NCBI GenBank assembly: GCA_951230915.1
Contig: OX579641.1
Coordinates: 25,026,254 to 25,090,253, forward strand
Direction: 5' to 3'
From: Antitrichia curtipendula
Lineage: Eukaryota > Streptophyta > Bryopsida > Hypnales > Leucodontaceae
Length of the DNA stretch: 64,000 bases
The notes beneath the pieces are model-generated. The model saw only the letters and a program-made list of their open reading frames with translations, made no database searches and was not told the DNA's origin. Shown here in pieces: positions 1-12,559 of this stretch (position 1 is its first letter; each line of letters opens with the position of its first letter). Made by a program: the position numbers and the translations under genes.

Positions 1-350
1 ATCCTAAATCTCAATTTTTACTCTAATCCTCAACCTCTAAATGTAACTCTAGATTTTTACTCCTAAATTAACTCTAGACTTTTAATCTTAAATTAACTCT
101 AGCTTTTTACTCCTAAATTAATCCTAGATTTTTACTCCTAAAATTAAATCGACAATTTAACTTCTATTTCTAATTTTTACTTTTATTTTGGGGCGTTGAT
201 TTTACTCTAACTTTTACTCTTAACCTACCCCAAGATTTGACTTGAAAATTTAATCCCCCCAGTTAAACTTCCAAATCAATTCTAACCGTTTTATTTTCTA
301 AAGTTAACTCTAGATTTTTAATTGCTAGTTAATTCCTAGTTTAAATCATA
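1..350. repeat. Degenerate AT-rich tandem repeat
   Basis: Loose copies of a unit of about 30 bp containing ACTCCTAAATTAACTCTAG recur from the window start to about position 350. The copies are diverged and no coding frame of any length crosses them. This is probably the decayed flank of a transposon. I see nothing recognisable from 351 to about 1240, which is AT-rich single-copy-looking DNA. Confidence 0.5.
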
Positions 351-1249
351 GACTCTCCTTTAATCTTAAGTCCTAATTTCCGTCCATGGTTCCTTTTGGA
401 TGAAATTTTACTCAATTTTTCCGTTTATCCCCTATGACTTAACTTATCCTATACAGTCAACTCGAAGCCAAATCCTAAGTGTAATGTGGTTTTGGAAACC
501 TCTATTCCTAATCTAGAAACTTCCGGATTTAACTCTTATTTGCACTAATCACGGCTTACTAATCACGCGTAAAGGGCTAATTAAGGAAATCAATGCTATT
601 TAGAAAAGAAAACCAAGGATTAATTCAGAAACTCACCTCTTCACTGCCGGTGTCATAGATAAGTTTGTCCACATGCGCGTGCACATCCTCATGCTCCATA
701 GTGGTCCTTAGTTCATTTGAATCTCTCCCAAGCTCACCGCTTATTTTAGAAAATTAGTACACCCGTGCGATCTAAACTCCTTCTTTCCTTTTCTCCTTCT
801 CTTTCTTTCTCCCACTCTTCTTTTACACTAACACTATTCCAACTAAGCTTTTATGGACGTCTTACAACTATAGACTCTAACTCCGAGGAGGTTTAATGTC
901 CCTCCTACCCTCTTACGCAATTTATCTTTGTGTCATCCTAATCCACCTTCTAATGGTCACTATGAATTCTCAAGATCTTCTTCCCTAAGTCTTCATAATC
1001 CTAAGCCTAGGTCACTATTTATCGTTTCTCTCACCTCTTCTCCTATTTCATTATATTTTCCTCTAATCCTCTTCCATTGTGTATAGAGCGGATTTTTTGT
1101 TGGTGAGAATAAGACTTTCTTGTGTGCAGGTACGGTGGCGCTCTGCTCTTTTCTTCCTCCTCTCTTTTGTATTTTTATGCTCATATTTTCCTATGGTAAC
1201 TTTTGGCCCTAGTTTTAGTTTATAGCCTTAACCCAAGAACCCCAAAAAA

Positions 1250-1880
1250 CAACAACAACCCAAGCACCCCAACTTGATCCCACTCCCTGGACTTGAACCC
1301 CACTCCCCCGAACTGAACCCCGCTCCCTGGACTGATCCCGAGCCTGACTCTCCCGATGGACTGACTGGCCCAACTCTCCTGATGGCTGACTAGCCCGATT
1401 CTCCCGATGGACTGACCGAGACTGAACTGGAGGTGGTCTGGTTTTTTATTTTTTATTTTTATTTTTCAATGGGCTAGTCTCTAACGGCTAATTCCTAATA
1501 GGCTGATTCTAATGGGCTGATTTTGAAACTTGGTAAATGGACTTTTCTAACGACCTACATATCTTGGAAGCTCAACTCTGGAGGTTTTCACAAAGGTCTT
1601 GGAAACTAGATTTTGGAATGGAGCACCGAGGAAGGTCAAAGCTTCGCCGCTAAGTTGGATTTAACACCAACTCTAGGACTTTGGGACACTCCGGAGGTTC
1701 AAAGCTCTGCCGCCTAAACTTTTAACACACACTTTAGGACTTCAACCTTGTTTACAAGTTCAAAGCTTCGCTGTTCCCAAGGGGGGGTCTACATGATGAA
1801 AGAGACTTTAGAAGAGGGAAAAGGCAAAAACTTTTTAAAGACAACTAAACATAGGGTCAAGGCTTCGCCGTCTCAGAGGG
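1250..1880. repeat. Two short-unit degenerate repeat tracts
   Basis: From 1250 to 1440 a C-rich tract repeats phrases such as CTGACTCTCCCGATGGACTG and CCCACTCCCTGGACTTGA. From about 1625 to 1880 the phrase GTTCAAAGCTTCGCCG returns four times at 65-100 bp spacing, separated by variable text. Short open frames here are translations of the repeats and not genes. 1880-2560 holds nothing I can identify. Confidence 0.45.
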
Positions 1881-2695
1881 GGTTCCACTCAACAGGGAAA
1901 ATATTAAAAGAAGGACGTTAGAAAATGATATGGAGAAAACACGCAAATTAAGGCCACGTGGCAACACAAAGCTCATACGCTAAAGGCCCCCCAAAGCGGC
2001 ATCGCCAAGGTACGGTGGAGGGTTGCTCTAGGATTAGTACAAGATTCACCAAAAGACTCCCAAGCCCACAAAGGTTAGCTCACGAGGACACAAAAATGAT
2101 ACACAACATATATGAAGACACTCAATTCACAACAAGAGCACAAAGAATACACAATGAATACACGAGGCAAGGTAGAAGGACTCCCAAGGACCTTCAAAGC
2201 TTGAAAAACAACAACAATGGAGCAAAAAGTGCTCCAAAAACACCGTAGAGGTTTTTGGCTTCAAATGCCAAAATATCCAAAATAACGGACTCAAACAAGA
2301 ATTGGGGGTGTTTTAGAGAGAAAAATGGGAATCTTAAATAGGTTTCCAAGAGCCCACCCCTCCCTCTAGAGTTCTAAGGTAACTGTCGTGTGACGGAAAT
2401 TCAAAAGTGAGAAGAATAGACTAGAATAAGGTTAGAATAGGCTAGAATTTTTCAATTTTTTGTGTATGAATGGGCAAACCGGAAAGACTAGAACATAAGG
2501 AGAGGATAACCAAATTTCGGATTGCTAGTATCAGTTTAAAGTCTAAATAGTTAATAATAGGATCAAATCCGGAATCCGGAAACATGCCGGATGATCAGAA
2601 CCTACTACCAAGGACTTGGTCTACAGAACTAGAAGACCGTTACGGGAACAACCCAACTCCTGTTCTCCACCGGGAACTGTCGGCCGAACGCCGGG

Positions 2696-2703
2696 TATAT
2701 ATA
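2696..2703 (+). promoter_or_regulatory. TATA box of the gag-like transposon gene
   Basis: A clean TATATATA sits in a GC-richer context (GCCGGGTATATATACCTC), about 150 bp upstream of the first good ATG at 2853. It is followed by a pyrimidine-rich stretch (CACTCTCATTCTCTTTTTCC) typical of plant transcription starts. The position suggests a leader of about 120 nt. No other convincing core promoter is visible nearby. Confidence 0.55.
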
Positions 2704-2852
2704 CCTCTCCGCCGCACACTCTCATTCTCTTTTTCCGTTGCTGTCTGCAAGCGCAAGTAGAGAGTGAAAGAGTGGTGAGTTGGTTCGCGACAGAGAGTGG
2801 AAAGTGAGGACGGTGCCAATTGCACCAGATTCTACAGTACGTGTCGGTGAAG

Positions 2853-4674
2853 ATGGCGGAGTGTAGTTGTAAGATTACAGTCGTAGCGCGAATGGTCTGT
2901 CCCGGTATCCCTTCCGACGTGAACGCCCGGAAACAGTTAGAGGAAGACCTAATGCGCATAGGGTGTGGAGGACTAATTCGAAGGCCCTGGAATCTGAAAA
3001 GTGACGAAATGATTCAGGAACTCATCCTGGGAGTTCCGAATCAATACGAGTTGACTGTGAGGGGTCGGCCCGTCGCATGGAATGAGGATGTATGGGCGGA
3101 AGTATACGGTTTCAAGAAGACCGGATCCGGATTAGCTTCTAGGACGGACAAGTATACAAGCGAAAAGTTCCGTAGTCCGGCTAATGCCAAAGAGGGATAT
3201 GCGATTAGTGAGTGCCGAGATGACAGGCATAGACGAGTACTAGAGTTTCTCATTCCAATTCTGTATCCGGAAAAGCCAACCCGGGTTACTATTACAGTTG
3301 CCAATACCATCTTTGGTGCGTTAGAAGATAGGTTGGTACACTGGGGACGGGTTATTGCCACAATAGTGGCAAAATTGGCAGAACATGTGGCAAAGGGGAA
3401 ACATAGTCTCATCAGCCCGTATCTTTTTCACCTTTAGCATCAGAGGGAAGTCCTAAGCGATCAGGAGATGGTCGCATACAATACGGGAGTGACTCTTTTA
3501 AAGTATGGCCTAACAGGAGAGGTGGAAGAAGTCCGTCTGGATTCTAAGGAGGAAGATGTTCCAGGAGACAGGACAGAAGAGCCGGAACGGAGAAAAAGGC
3601 GACGGAAGTCGACTGATCCGGGATCAAGAGGAAAGCTTCCGCTTTCAGAGGAAGGAGAGCCCCCCTTGGCTCCGAAAGGAGAAAAAACATCCAAGTTCTA
3701 TGAAGCCGGAATGACCTGGATGCGGCAGGCCCGAGATCTCCATGATAACATGTCCGATCTGATAATCGAGATCATGGACGAGGTCAAGGTCGAGCCGGAT
3801 CAACTCGTCAAGGAAATCAAGAAACGACCTAGTCCGGAATCTTTTCGGACTAGTCACACAACCGGCGGAAATCGTAGTACGATCCCACCTTTTCAGTGAT
3901 CGACTGATGAAGGAAGGACACATCACCGGATCCAAGGTGGTAACCATCTTGGTCGATTTTCAGTCCAAAATGGAGGGAGTACTGAGGGAGATGAACAAGT
4001 TGTTGGGACATCTGGATCCGGAAAAGGCGATGGATTTCTCACAGTTTCCGGAAGTTCCTACATCAATGTTTATGACAACCCCAGTGAAGAACGTAACCAC
4101 CGGATTGACACAGTCTCAGTCCGAAGGTCTGAGATCCCTTCTAAGGCCAACTGGAGGAGTTTCCGCAATCCAAGTGGAAGCAACGACTACGACTGTATTT
4201 TCTCCCGTTGAAGCCAGAAGAGAAGCTGCAGCGAAGACTATTCCGGTACAGGCGGAAGTTGTTGTTATCCGGAACGTATCGCCAACTCCATCGAATGTGG
4301 CGGGATCAGTCTCATTAGCAAGTCGGAAGACTCGTCGGGACCTGATTGACCGAATTGGGGGCTTAACGAATCCGGCTCGTACCCACCCGGCGGATTTTTC
4401 ACATATGCAGCAGACGACGCCGAACAGGGATAGTGTAATGGTTGACCTGGAAGAGACGGATCTTGGTAAAGAGACGAATGTGGAGTGCATTGAAGATTCG
4501 GAAGATGAGGAGTTTGAAATCGGATCGGCAACGGAGACGGATGAGGATTCTCCGCCCCCTTTGCGTAAAATCCAGACTCGTGCAGCTCTCCGTTCGACAC
4601 CAATCAAAGCTAACCCCAAGGGTGCATCGAACCAGGGCGGTAGTAGTTCCAAAAAGCCGCGCCGCGGTAAATAG
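2853..4674 (+). pseudogene. Gag-like / plant transposon-protein gene, broken by a stop and a frameshift
   Basis: Three blocks read as one former protein of about 605 residues. Block 1 (2853-3437) carries a pattern I recognise from putative plant transposon proteins: a GRPVAWNEDVWAEVYGF strand, a TRVTITVANTIFGAL segment, then a long helix ending in SLISPYLFHL. It stops at TAG (3435-3437) and the same frame resumes directly (3438-3899) with a basic/acidic linker. Between about 3840 and 3895 the frame shifts by one; the last block (3907-4674) continues with a low-complexity acidic and then basic tail ending KKPRRGK. No reverse transcriptase, integrase or zinc knuckle is visible, so this looks like a non-autonomous, LARD-like retroelement or a gag-only gene. 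The family assignment is from memory. The breaks show it is decaying. Confidence 0.6.
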
Positions 4675-4699
4675 TTAGTGATTTGAAGTTTAATTTGAA

Positions 4700-5790
4700 T
4701 TTTTGTTTTGGAACGAATTTTCCGTGTGTGGGACCCAGTTCCAGACTTTTAGGAGTAACTGCCCTTGGCGTTCCGGGTATTTTGGAATGTCATTGGTTGG
4801 CTGCCTAGATTCTTGGTGCCCTTTTTGCCTTTTTGTTGTAGTTTTTAAGGAGAACAGGTCTGTGGCAAAGACATTCTCTCCAAGCCCATTTTTGAGTACA
4901 TTAGTTTATGTTTCTTGAAGCTTTCTTTAAATTCCAAGCCACTTCGTGGATTTCTCTTGTTTTTATCTATGAGTGCGTGTATATCAGTTTAGTTCATGCA
5001 GCGGTAATGTGGAAGAAGGTGGGGTGAGGAGGAGTCCAGATTTTAAGTGATCGGAATCTGATTGATAGGACTGTGTGAAGAGCGGATTCTGGGTTCATGG
5101 AATAGATAGAGTACTGTGCCTTTAAAAGAACTAATATAGTAATCCGATTGGGGAGAGAGGGTGCAAGTCCAGAACTCAGGAAGGGTTCCGTACGGAGATA
5201 AGCTTCCGTCAGTGGAATGTTCCTCGATCCAGCGGAAGGTCTGCCAACTAAAAGTGAGCCTTGTTATCCAGTAACCTAAACTTAGATTCAGTTCTGATTT
5301 GCCTTGATCTATCGTTGTAGTGGGAGTGATAGAGTGTGGTTCTGAGTGACCTTCTTTCCGGATTAGCTACCTTGGAAAGTTGTGAGGATCATATCTCTTC
5401 CGTCACTATTAGTACAAAGTAATATGGGTTTTTGATTGTGTGTTTTTCTTAATTAGGAATGTGAGTTAAGAGTCGTGCATCCCTACCCCTCTAAAGACCA
5501 ACAGCAGACCTCCTGAGGGTAAAACAGGGGTACCAAAAACCAGATCTTTGAATCAAGAAATACGGAATCCGGATTGAAGTGATCCGGATAGAATTCCGGA
5601 AATAGTTAGTTTCGGAAAAGCAAACAATATAGTGTACGGATTGCTTGGGGTTTTGTTTAAGAGAAGAAGAAGATCCGGATAGTTAAAATTTGCAGCAATA
5701 TAGTTGAATTCCCTGGGACGATAACTTTTGTCATTTTACCCTATTTTAGAAGTAAAGATGCTTACACGCTAACTACGCGTGCGACAGTAA
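4700..5790 (+). repeat. 3' noncoding part of the gag-like element
   Basis: This stretch has no gene but keeps the same flavour as the coding part: frequent ATCCGGA and TTCCGGA words, ending near TTACACGCTAACTACGCGTG at 5760. Its segment 5313-5395 matches 11298-11375 of the second element (shared GTTGTAGTG, TCCGGATTAGCT and GTTGTGAGGA in the same order and spacing). It is probably untranslated internal sequence plus an LTR. I could not find a paired LTR at the 5' side, so the boundaries are open. From 5800 to 7000 I see nothing further. Confidence 0.45.
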
Positions 5791-7006
5791 CCTTATCAAC
5801 TTGGATTTTCATCCTCATCCTCATCCTCACAGAATTTCATCCTAATCCTAAAAATCTACTTCTACCATCTACGTTGGATCAACCTCCTAACTTTTGGAGA
5901 TTAACTCCAATCGTCAACGAATTGCGCCGTTGGCTCCAAATTGCCGTGTTTAGTCCAAGCCCCCCTTACCCCCCATATCGAGGCCAAAAACCCATTGTAG
6001 GCTAATTTAGTTTAAAAATCAAATCGTGGTAAAATCCTAGATCTCCTATTTTGAGAAATCTGAATAGCCTAGGGTCTCCGGTAGGTGTGAGAGAGTCAGA
6101 AAGGACTCTTGGTTGACTTTGTTTCGCCATCATATGGTCCCGGAATGCCAGTCAACGTGGCGGGGACCTCGCCACATGGTTAATTCTCAAGGAATTTCGC
6201 CGATTCGGGTACTTGCCGCTATCGGAATGTTGTGAAACTTCACAGAGCGCATTGTTAATATAAAACAAGCTAGTCTATTTTTTAGTGAGATTTTCTTGTA
6301 ACCTAGTTAATTTCCATAAAATTCCCGTTGGAGGTTAGAAGGGTTGACCACCCGGAAAAGGTTCTTCTGCAAGTCGGAAGATGACGGGATTTTTCACGTG
6401 ACCTCTCAGGGAGTCGCATGAAAGATGTGTAGGTGCGTTTCCGTACCTGGCACGATTGGTCAGTGGAGATGAAACTGGCCATCTCCTTGAATTAGCGCTG
6501 GTGCGGGAATCTTTTGCAGATAGAGGAATCTTGACGAATCGATTTTGTTGTTGGACTCCTGGCATGGTATTTACCCCAGGACACCATCCTTGGGCTGTAG
6601 ATTCCTCCACGGGCCCAGTCTTGCGTTAGTGGCTCTTGCATGCTAACAATCAGGGTTTTGGGAACTCGTTGATCTGATGGGGAATTCTAAACCTAACTCT
6701 AGGACCCGACCTAGTGGCCTTGTTGTGGATCCCTCGGACCGACTTAGCCATGAATTGCCACATTTATGGTGGGATTTAGCCCTTTTGGAGCTATGTGACT
6801 CAAATCCTCTAACTCTACCCGTTTCGTTAATTTTACTTTATTTTTAGGCCAGATTTTGAGGGATTCTAAGTCTAAATACAAATCTAGACCAAATACTATA
6901 ATGGGTATGTCACAACCCTATTTTGGTTCTACATTCTTTTTATGTTTTTTTGTATACTTTTATCAACTTTAAATTGCAAATTTCCAAAAAAATAATTCTA
7001 CGAGTC

Positions 7007-8545
7007 TCAAGTGACAAATTGGGAGCTCACACGGGGCTTCCCTTCCCGTGTCACTCCAATGATTTCATTTTTGAAACATTTCCAAGTAACATTTGAAGTT
7101 GAGGATAATTCAAGAGGACAAATATGAAGCTTCGAAATACCGCAATCGCCGCACGCATCCATAACACAATGCAAAGCATACCACTCTTCATTATCAAGCT
7201 TACAATAGGGCAAACAATGTCTTGCCACAGAGCCGTCGTACCTAAGTATGTCTTGAAATGTGCTTGACAGTTTGCTTATTGTTGTAGTCGAAAAAGGCAC
7301 ACCTCACACATGCACTGGCAGTTCTCTGCAAAGTGGATTCCCTTTGTGCCATTCCGAATGCAATTGAACCCTTCCTTCAACATGTCAATCTCTAGTTCTC
7401 TACATGGTATCTACAACAGTACACGTTTCTCTCATTTTAGGTTTTAACAAAGTAAGGCTTCAATTTCTCGAAGGCTCTCTGTTTGACATTGACGTCGGGG
7501 TGCGCCTCCATAAACCTATGAAAGAATATGGTCTGCGAGATGCAAAAGAATTATGAGAAATAGTACTCGATGTTGAAACATTGTGTACTTGTGGTACATA
7601 TTGTATAATAATTAGTACAATGCGTACCTAAACTGTTGTAATGAATGTATTGCAGAGCAATCGAGTTGTACCTGACTTTCCAGTAAGTAGTGGGTGCAGT
7701 ACTTGTCATATATATTCGGACTTGTCCATTTTTGTACGATTTTCTTTCTGTTGGGGCTGACACGCCTCTCCTTTGTCTACTACTTTGTAACGAGGTCCTT
7801 GGTCTCGGTAGGCAACCCCGGCCTTTTTTTTCATTTTGCAAGTGCAAAAGGTTTTGCAAGCAAATGTACAGTATTGTGGCAAGTTATGGCCACCGTCAAA
7901 TTAGTTAGGTGAACTTTTAGAACCCGTGACAAAGCTTGGTGCTTGTCACACTAGTAGAAGTAGCGGCGTCTAGGAGTACAACCTTTCTAGCAAGCATGTT
8001 TGTTGATTGAACCCCCTTCACAGCATCCAACTTCGACCAATAATTTCTAAGGAATTCAAATTGAGCTTTTGCATCCTCTCCACGAGGATAATATTCAGGA
8101 AGAAATGGAGAAATACGTTCATCCTCCAAAAACGTTCTATGATTTTCAGCCTAGAAGATGCCTCCAGACAACCTTGCATTGTTAATGTAAAGAAATCCAC
8201 AATTTTGACCCAAATAAGCGATTGCTCCCGTGGAGACATCTCCCTTCATACCTCCAATTCTTCATCTTGGACAATAAGCAAACGAGTTGTTTCTTCTCTC
8301 TCCCTCACCAACTGACAACGTCGACTTTGCGTCTCTACCTCTCCATCTCTCAGATCCACCTTCATGGCATTATAATCCTCCGCCCTCTCACGGGGTTCCT
8401 TCTTCTTGAATCCGGCACTTCGTTCTTGGAGCCTTCTATTCACCATCCTCGCATCCCCGAGAATTGAAGTCAACTTGCAAGGGCGTGCCACTAGGCGTAC
8501 AGTTCGTACAAAACATACAAACAATCCTTGAATTTCCTCTAGCGC
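7007..8545 (-). pseudogene. Decayed transposon-type protein gene
   Basis: Reading the minus strand from about 8520 down to 7007, protein-like fragments appear in consistent order but in shifting frames with stops. They are a charged helical stretch (RLQERSAGFKKKEPRERAED, about 8400), a segment with EYYPRGEDAKAQFEFLRNYW and STNMLARKVVLLDAA (8129-7930), a fragment FMEAHPDVNVKQRAFEKL (about 7500), a Cys-rich stretch with CQCMCEVC (about 7325) and a final CGDCGISKLHICPLE block (7160-7110). Cys pairs followed by such tails resemble large uncharacterised transposon proteins I recall from bryophytes and lycophytes. At least four frame changes or stops separate the fragments. I cannot name the superfamily. 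The piece is dead. Confidence 0.45.
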
Positions 8546-8793
8546 ACTACTAGAATTGCCTACCCTAATTTGCACGTTTCTGTTGATTTGGCAATTTTTA
8601 AAATTTTCTCTGTTGGTTTGGCAAACAATCAACACGTTTCTGCTGTCCAAACCAACTGAAAGTTGTTAATTCATGTCCGAATCAACTGAAAGATGTTGAT
8701 TGATGTCCGAATCAAGCTTTCCGAACCCACTCCCTAATCAACTCAAAACAATTGATTTTTCAATGGGTTAGGACACGCTTTTTTCTACTAGTG
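8546..8793. mobile_element. CACTA-type MITE, 248 bp
   Basis: The left end reads CACTACTAGAA and the right end TTCTACTAGTG, so the reverse complement of the right end is CACTAGTAGAA: an imperfect terminal inverted repeat starting with the CACTA signature. It is flanked by GCG on both sides (8543-8545 and 8794-8796), the 3-bp target duplication expected of CACTA/En-Spm elements. The interior repeats AACTGAAAG and ATGTCCGAATCAA. There is no coding capacity, so it must rely on an autonomous relative. It sits at the upstream edge of the decayed minus-strand transposon gene. Confidence 0.75.
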
Positions 8794-9623
8794 GCGGATC
8801 TCACAGATCCGTTTGTGCAAAGGCGAAGGAATCCGTGAGCTAGGAATGGAAGGTTTCATCGCTGCTAGAGGAAATTCAAGAAGCTTGAGAATACAAACAC
8901 ACCCTAAACGAGACACAAGAAGACCCATACAAAGCAAGCACCAAGACCAAGCACAGCTTGCGAAGCACCATTGCAAATGAGTTGCATTGGAGAAGGCAAC
9001 GGTGACCTCACAACACTTGGTGAATAGGACTGTACTATTAAATAGACAATCATAATACCGTTATTGCGCCTTCCAAGATCATTCGTAGAGTACATTCAGT
9101 CATCGGAGAGTACGTTGGGTTACCTCATTGCATGCATAAGAACAACCGAGTACAAATTTGTATGTGGAGTATGGAAAATTGTACAGAAAATATCTATTAG
9201 TACTTACAAGAAGTAAATTCTCCACAGTTTCTAGACCATACACAACAAAATTCAATGTAGTTTTCGCTCACTGCAGGAGTCCCTACATTGTAATCTAGCA
9301 TTGTTTTCATTTGCACATCCTTATTTACGTAGCGGATTAGCTAAATGGATGTTCTATGGCTTCTATGTTGTCTACCTCATGAAGCACCACGATGGTTATC
9401 CCGATCCTGGAGCTAGATCCTCACACACAATGAAAAAGTATGAAACTCAGCCATTGAAGCATTGGCGGCTACGGATGCCCCCGAGTTCACGGTCATTTTG
9501 TCAAACCGACCAGTAAAGCTGTCGGGATGCGCGGCGTACCAAAGTTGTACAGTTTGTACTGATTGCATTTGATTGCACATCGAGCCAGGGGGGGGACTGT
9601 AGCATGCGATCACCCCAAGTCCC

Positions 9624-9935
9624 AAGAGCTAAAATGTAGCAAGAAACAAGAACTAAGAGGCAATAAGAAGCCTGAACTAATAAGCAACAAGAAGCAAGAG
9701 CTAAAATGTAGCAAGAAACAAGAACTAAGAGGCAACAAGAAGCATGAACTAATAAGCAACAAGAAGCAAAAATTATGAAGCAAAAAGAAGCAAAAGCTAA
9801 AAGGTAGTAGGAAATAAGAACTAAAAGACAACAAATCTTAGAAGATAATAAGAAACAAGAGCTGAAAGGTAGTAAAAAACAAGAATTAAGAGGTAACAAA
9901 ACCTTAGAGACAACAAAAAGCAAAGAAAAAAAAAT
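9624..9935. repeat. 24-bp minisatellite with a 72-bp higher-order unit
   Basis: The tract is built of 24-bp monomers such as AAGAACTAAGAGGCAATAAG followed by AAGC. Three monomer types (containing AGAGCTAAAATG, AGAACTAAGAGG and TGAACTAATAAG) form a 72-bp unit that repeats nearly perfectly at 9626 and 9698 and then degrades to about 9935. Open frames on both strands here are low-complexity translations of the repeat. 8794-9620 holds nothing recognisable. Confidence 0.8.
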
Positions 9936-9969
9936 AGCCAAATGTTGCATTTTGAAGAGGAGGTACAAA

Positions 9970-10075
9970 AAATAGTGGCTAGGATTTCAAAACCATAAAT
10001 CAATGGTGGCTAGGGTTTCAAAACCCTAAATTAGTGGCGGCTACATAGAAGTAGCGGCTAGGATTTGAAAACTCA
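9970..10075. repeat. Three-copy tandem repeat of about 31-38 bp
   Basis: Copies of a unit containing GTGGCTAGGATTTCAAAAC and CCTAAAT follow each other three times, with a middle copy GTGGCTAGGGTTTCAAAACC and a third interrupted by ACATAGAAGTAGCGG. It directly follows the 24-bp minisatellite. No function is apparent. Confidence 0.6.
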
Positions 10076-10229
10076 GGTCTGGATTTTTCTTATACTCTTT
10101 TTCTCTCCTTAAATTAGATTTTTTTCAAGTGTCGTAGACCAAAATGTGAAGATGAACCTAGTTACCTAGAAAGTTGGAGGAACGAGTTAGTATCGGTGAA
10201 ATTTTTTATTTGGAAAACTGAAAACTAAG

Positions 10230-11660
10230 AATTTTATCAAAAGTAAAGTTTCCTTACAATAGGAGTAGTGATAGATAGATAATTAGATAAAAAGGAAGTT
10301 AAGGTTTCTTGTTCTTACCGGAAACCGGAACCGGATTGGCATCCAAAAAACCAGTCGAGGATCATTCAGTATACCAAGACCGGGTGCTAACACATACCGA
10401 AGGATACCGGAAGACCTACTGGAAGCTAACAAGACAATCTAGGCGCTCAACGGCTCTATCGGAAATTTAGGATAGTTGTTGAACAGTCGGAATCTTCCGC
10501 GATCATTGTGGAAACGGCTATCCTAAACGGATGGAGGCGGATTTGGGGAAGAAGGCCGAGGGTCGAAACCACCACTCACCATTCTCATTTAGGAGTTGTT
10601 AGTATCTTTTGAGCATGCATTGTTTCCTGGTAGCACTTAAGAAAGTTAGAAAGAGAGAGACTAAGATTCGGATCCGGTCGAGGCGAAATGGAAACAACCG
10701 TTGAGGAAAGGATCCATCAAGCTTGAGGAACCTTTCCCGAAGCGACTTAGGAAGTAGATAGGAAGTTACTTAGGAAGGATCATAGGTAGTAGGATGAAAA
10801 CCAGTGTTGGAGATAGGTAGGAAGCTACTAGTTAGGTGCTTTTCAGTTGGATGTACCTGGATTGCCACTTTCCGGGTTTTTAGGATCTGAGATCTACTTT
10901 TTGCGGAATCTAACACGTGTTAGTAAGTCAATTGTTAGTAGATAGAGAATGACGCGTGTCATTATCTAGTCCTTAGCTTTATTCCTTGGGGGCATTTTAG
11001 GGTTCCCGTGGGCGAGTATTTAGTAGGGCTAAAGTTAGTTTCAAGCCCGGACATGCCAATACGATTTTCATACTTTTGTTCTTTTTATTTCCATTACTAA
11101 TCAGATTTCCACTCTATCCGGCTGAGTTGAACTTGATCCTTGGTTGGGTGTTGGTATACCGATGATGCTAGAACCATTGCTTTGTACGGCAAACTGTATT
11201 TGCAGGTTTGGAGAAGATAAGTAGTCCCCGAATGTTTCCTAGATCCAATTTCCAGGAGTAACATCTCCGTCTAGAGACTTGGGTCGGGGAAAATCTGTTG
11301 TTGTAGTGACGTGGGGATGGTAGGGATTTCCTGAGTGATTTGCTAAGTCCGGATTAGCTTCTGGGTTAGTTGTGAGGAGAAACTGAAGTCCCATTTCTTT
11401 TTGTCTTTTGTTACGTGTTTTTAAGTGGAACTTCTATCACTATAAAACTTGAAAGGTAGGAATTCACGCAACCTTCTTTAATAACAATGTGCGGAACCCT
11501 CTGCTAGAAAAGCTAAACTTCTAAACCGATTACTAAGTTTGAGGATCTAGAAGCGAAATCAAGAAGAGGTACAGAATAACGACACTCCTTTCGGTTTCCG
11601 GTTCTGTTTCCTAGAGTCAGAGTGTTATCATTGGAACAAGAGAGCGTTATATTGTTTAGG
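10230..11660 (+). repeat. Second noncoding repeat related to the gag-like element
   Basis: This stretch shares the CCGGAA/TCCGGA-rich wording of the element at 2.6-5.8 kb (for example CCGGAAACCGGAACCGGATTGG at 10321-10341), and its part 11298-11375 lines up with 5313-5395. There is no open frame. I read it as another copy of the same retroelement family reduced to noncoding or LTR sequence. Ends were not found. 11660-12560 is AT-rich with nothing I can support. Confidence 0.4.
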
Positions 11661-12559
11661 ATCCTTCCTTGTTGTTGTTGTGCGGATAATGACTATTGCA
11701 GGATAGTCCGACCGGATGGAAAGTAAGCATGTAGGTATTTTTAGCTTTCCGGTCTAGAATCCGGTTCAATTGTGGTTGTAATAACTTCTGCATCCTGTTC
11801 CGGTCATCACTATAGAAGTTACTCGATCTTTGTGGGAACAATACACAAGTCATCTTAAAGGCATTTTAAGTACTTTGGAACGTCTACTGGAGGGATTTTA
11901 CTTTCTTGTGCTACAACATCAAGCTTCAAGTACTTTTTCTAAACCCCACAATTTTCAATCTACACCACTAGTTAATTGCATTAGATTTCACTTTGTATCA
12001 ACCAATCTAATTAGCTCTTAATTTGTATTAGCTACCACAATCAATCAACATAATTAGTTAATCTGCTAATGCAAATAATTTGTTAGTGTACAAACTAGAT
12101 GTTGATTCATGTCCTCATGACTTTAAGGTATTTGTTATTCCTTCTCTCTCACAAAAGAAATCAACAATCTCTATATTTGAACCAATATTTTATAGGACTA
12201 TCTTTGTCACCAAATATATATTTCAACTTGAAAAAAATTCGCCATAAAGAACCAAAACATATTTAATATGCATTTTGAGACCATTTTCCTATCATTTCCA
12301 ACAAGATGGGCCGGGAATAAGTCCATCTATTGTCTCATGTTGTTAATTGTTTCACTTTTCTCTACTTCCTTTGTAATCCCTATGAGAAATTTAAATTTAT
12401 TAATTAAAATATAAATATATGTCCCTCCAAATATTTGAACACAAATTCTATAATAGGCACAACATACAACAACAACAAAAAATTTATAGGCATGAAATAA
12501 AGTTATGCTTACACCCTAAAGAATGAGATCTACAACCAAAATACTAGAAGGTCATTTTA

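Noticed and set aside
2560..5790. Paired LTRs around the gag-like gene
   Set aside because: The CCGGA-rich flanks look alike in composition, but I could not align a TG...CA-bounded direct repeat on both sides.
7949..7970. CACTAGTAGAAG, a possible further CACTA terminus
   Set aside because: No inverted partner with a matching 3-bp flank; the right end at 8793 pairs better with 8546, which has GCG on both sides.
9501..9968. Open frames rich in Leu/Ser/Cys on the minus strand and Lys/Glu/Asn on the plus strand
   Set aside because: They are translations of the 24-bp minisatellite; no domain or start context supports coding.
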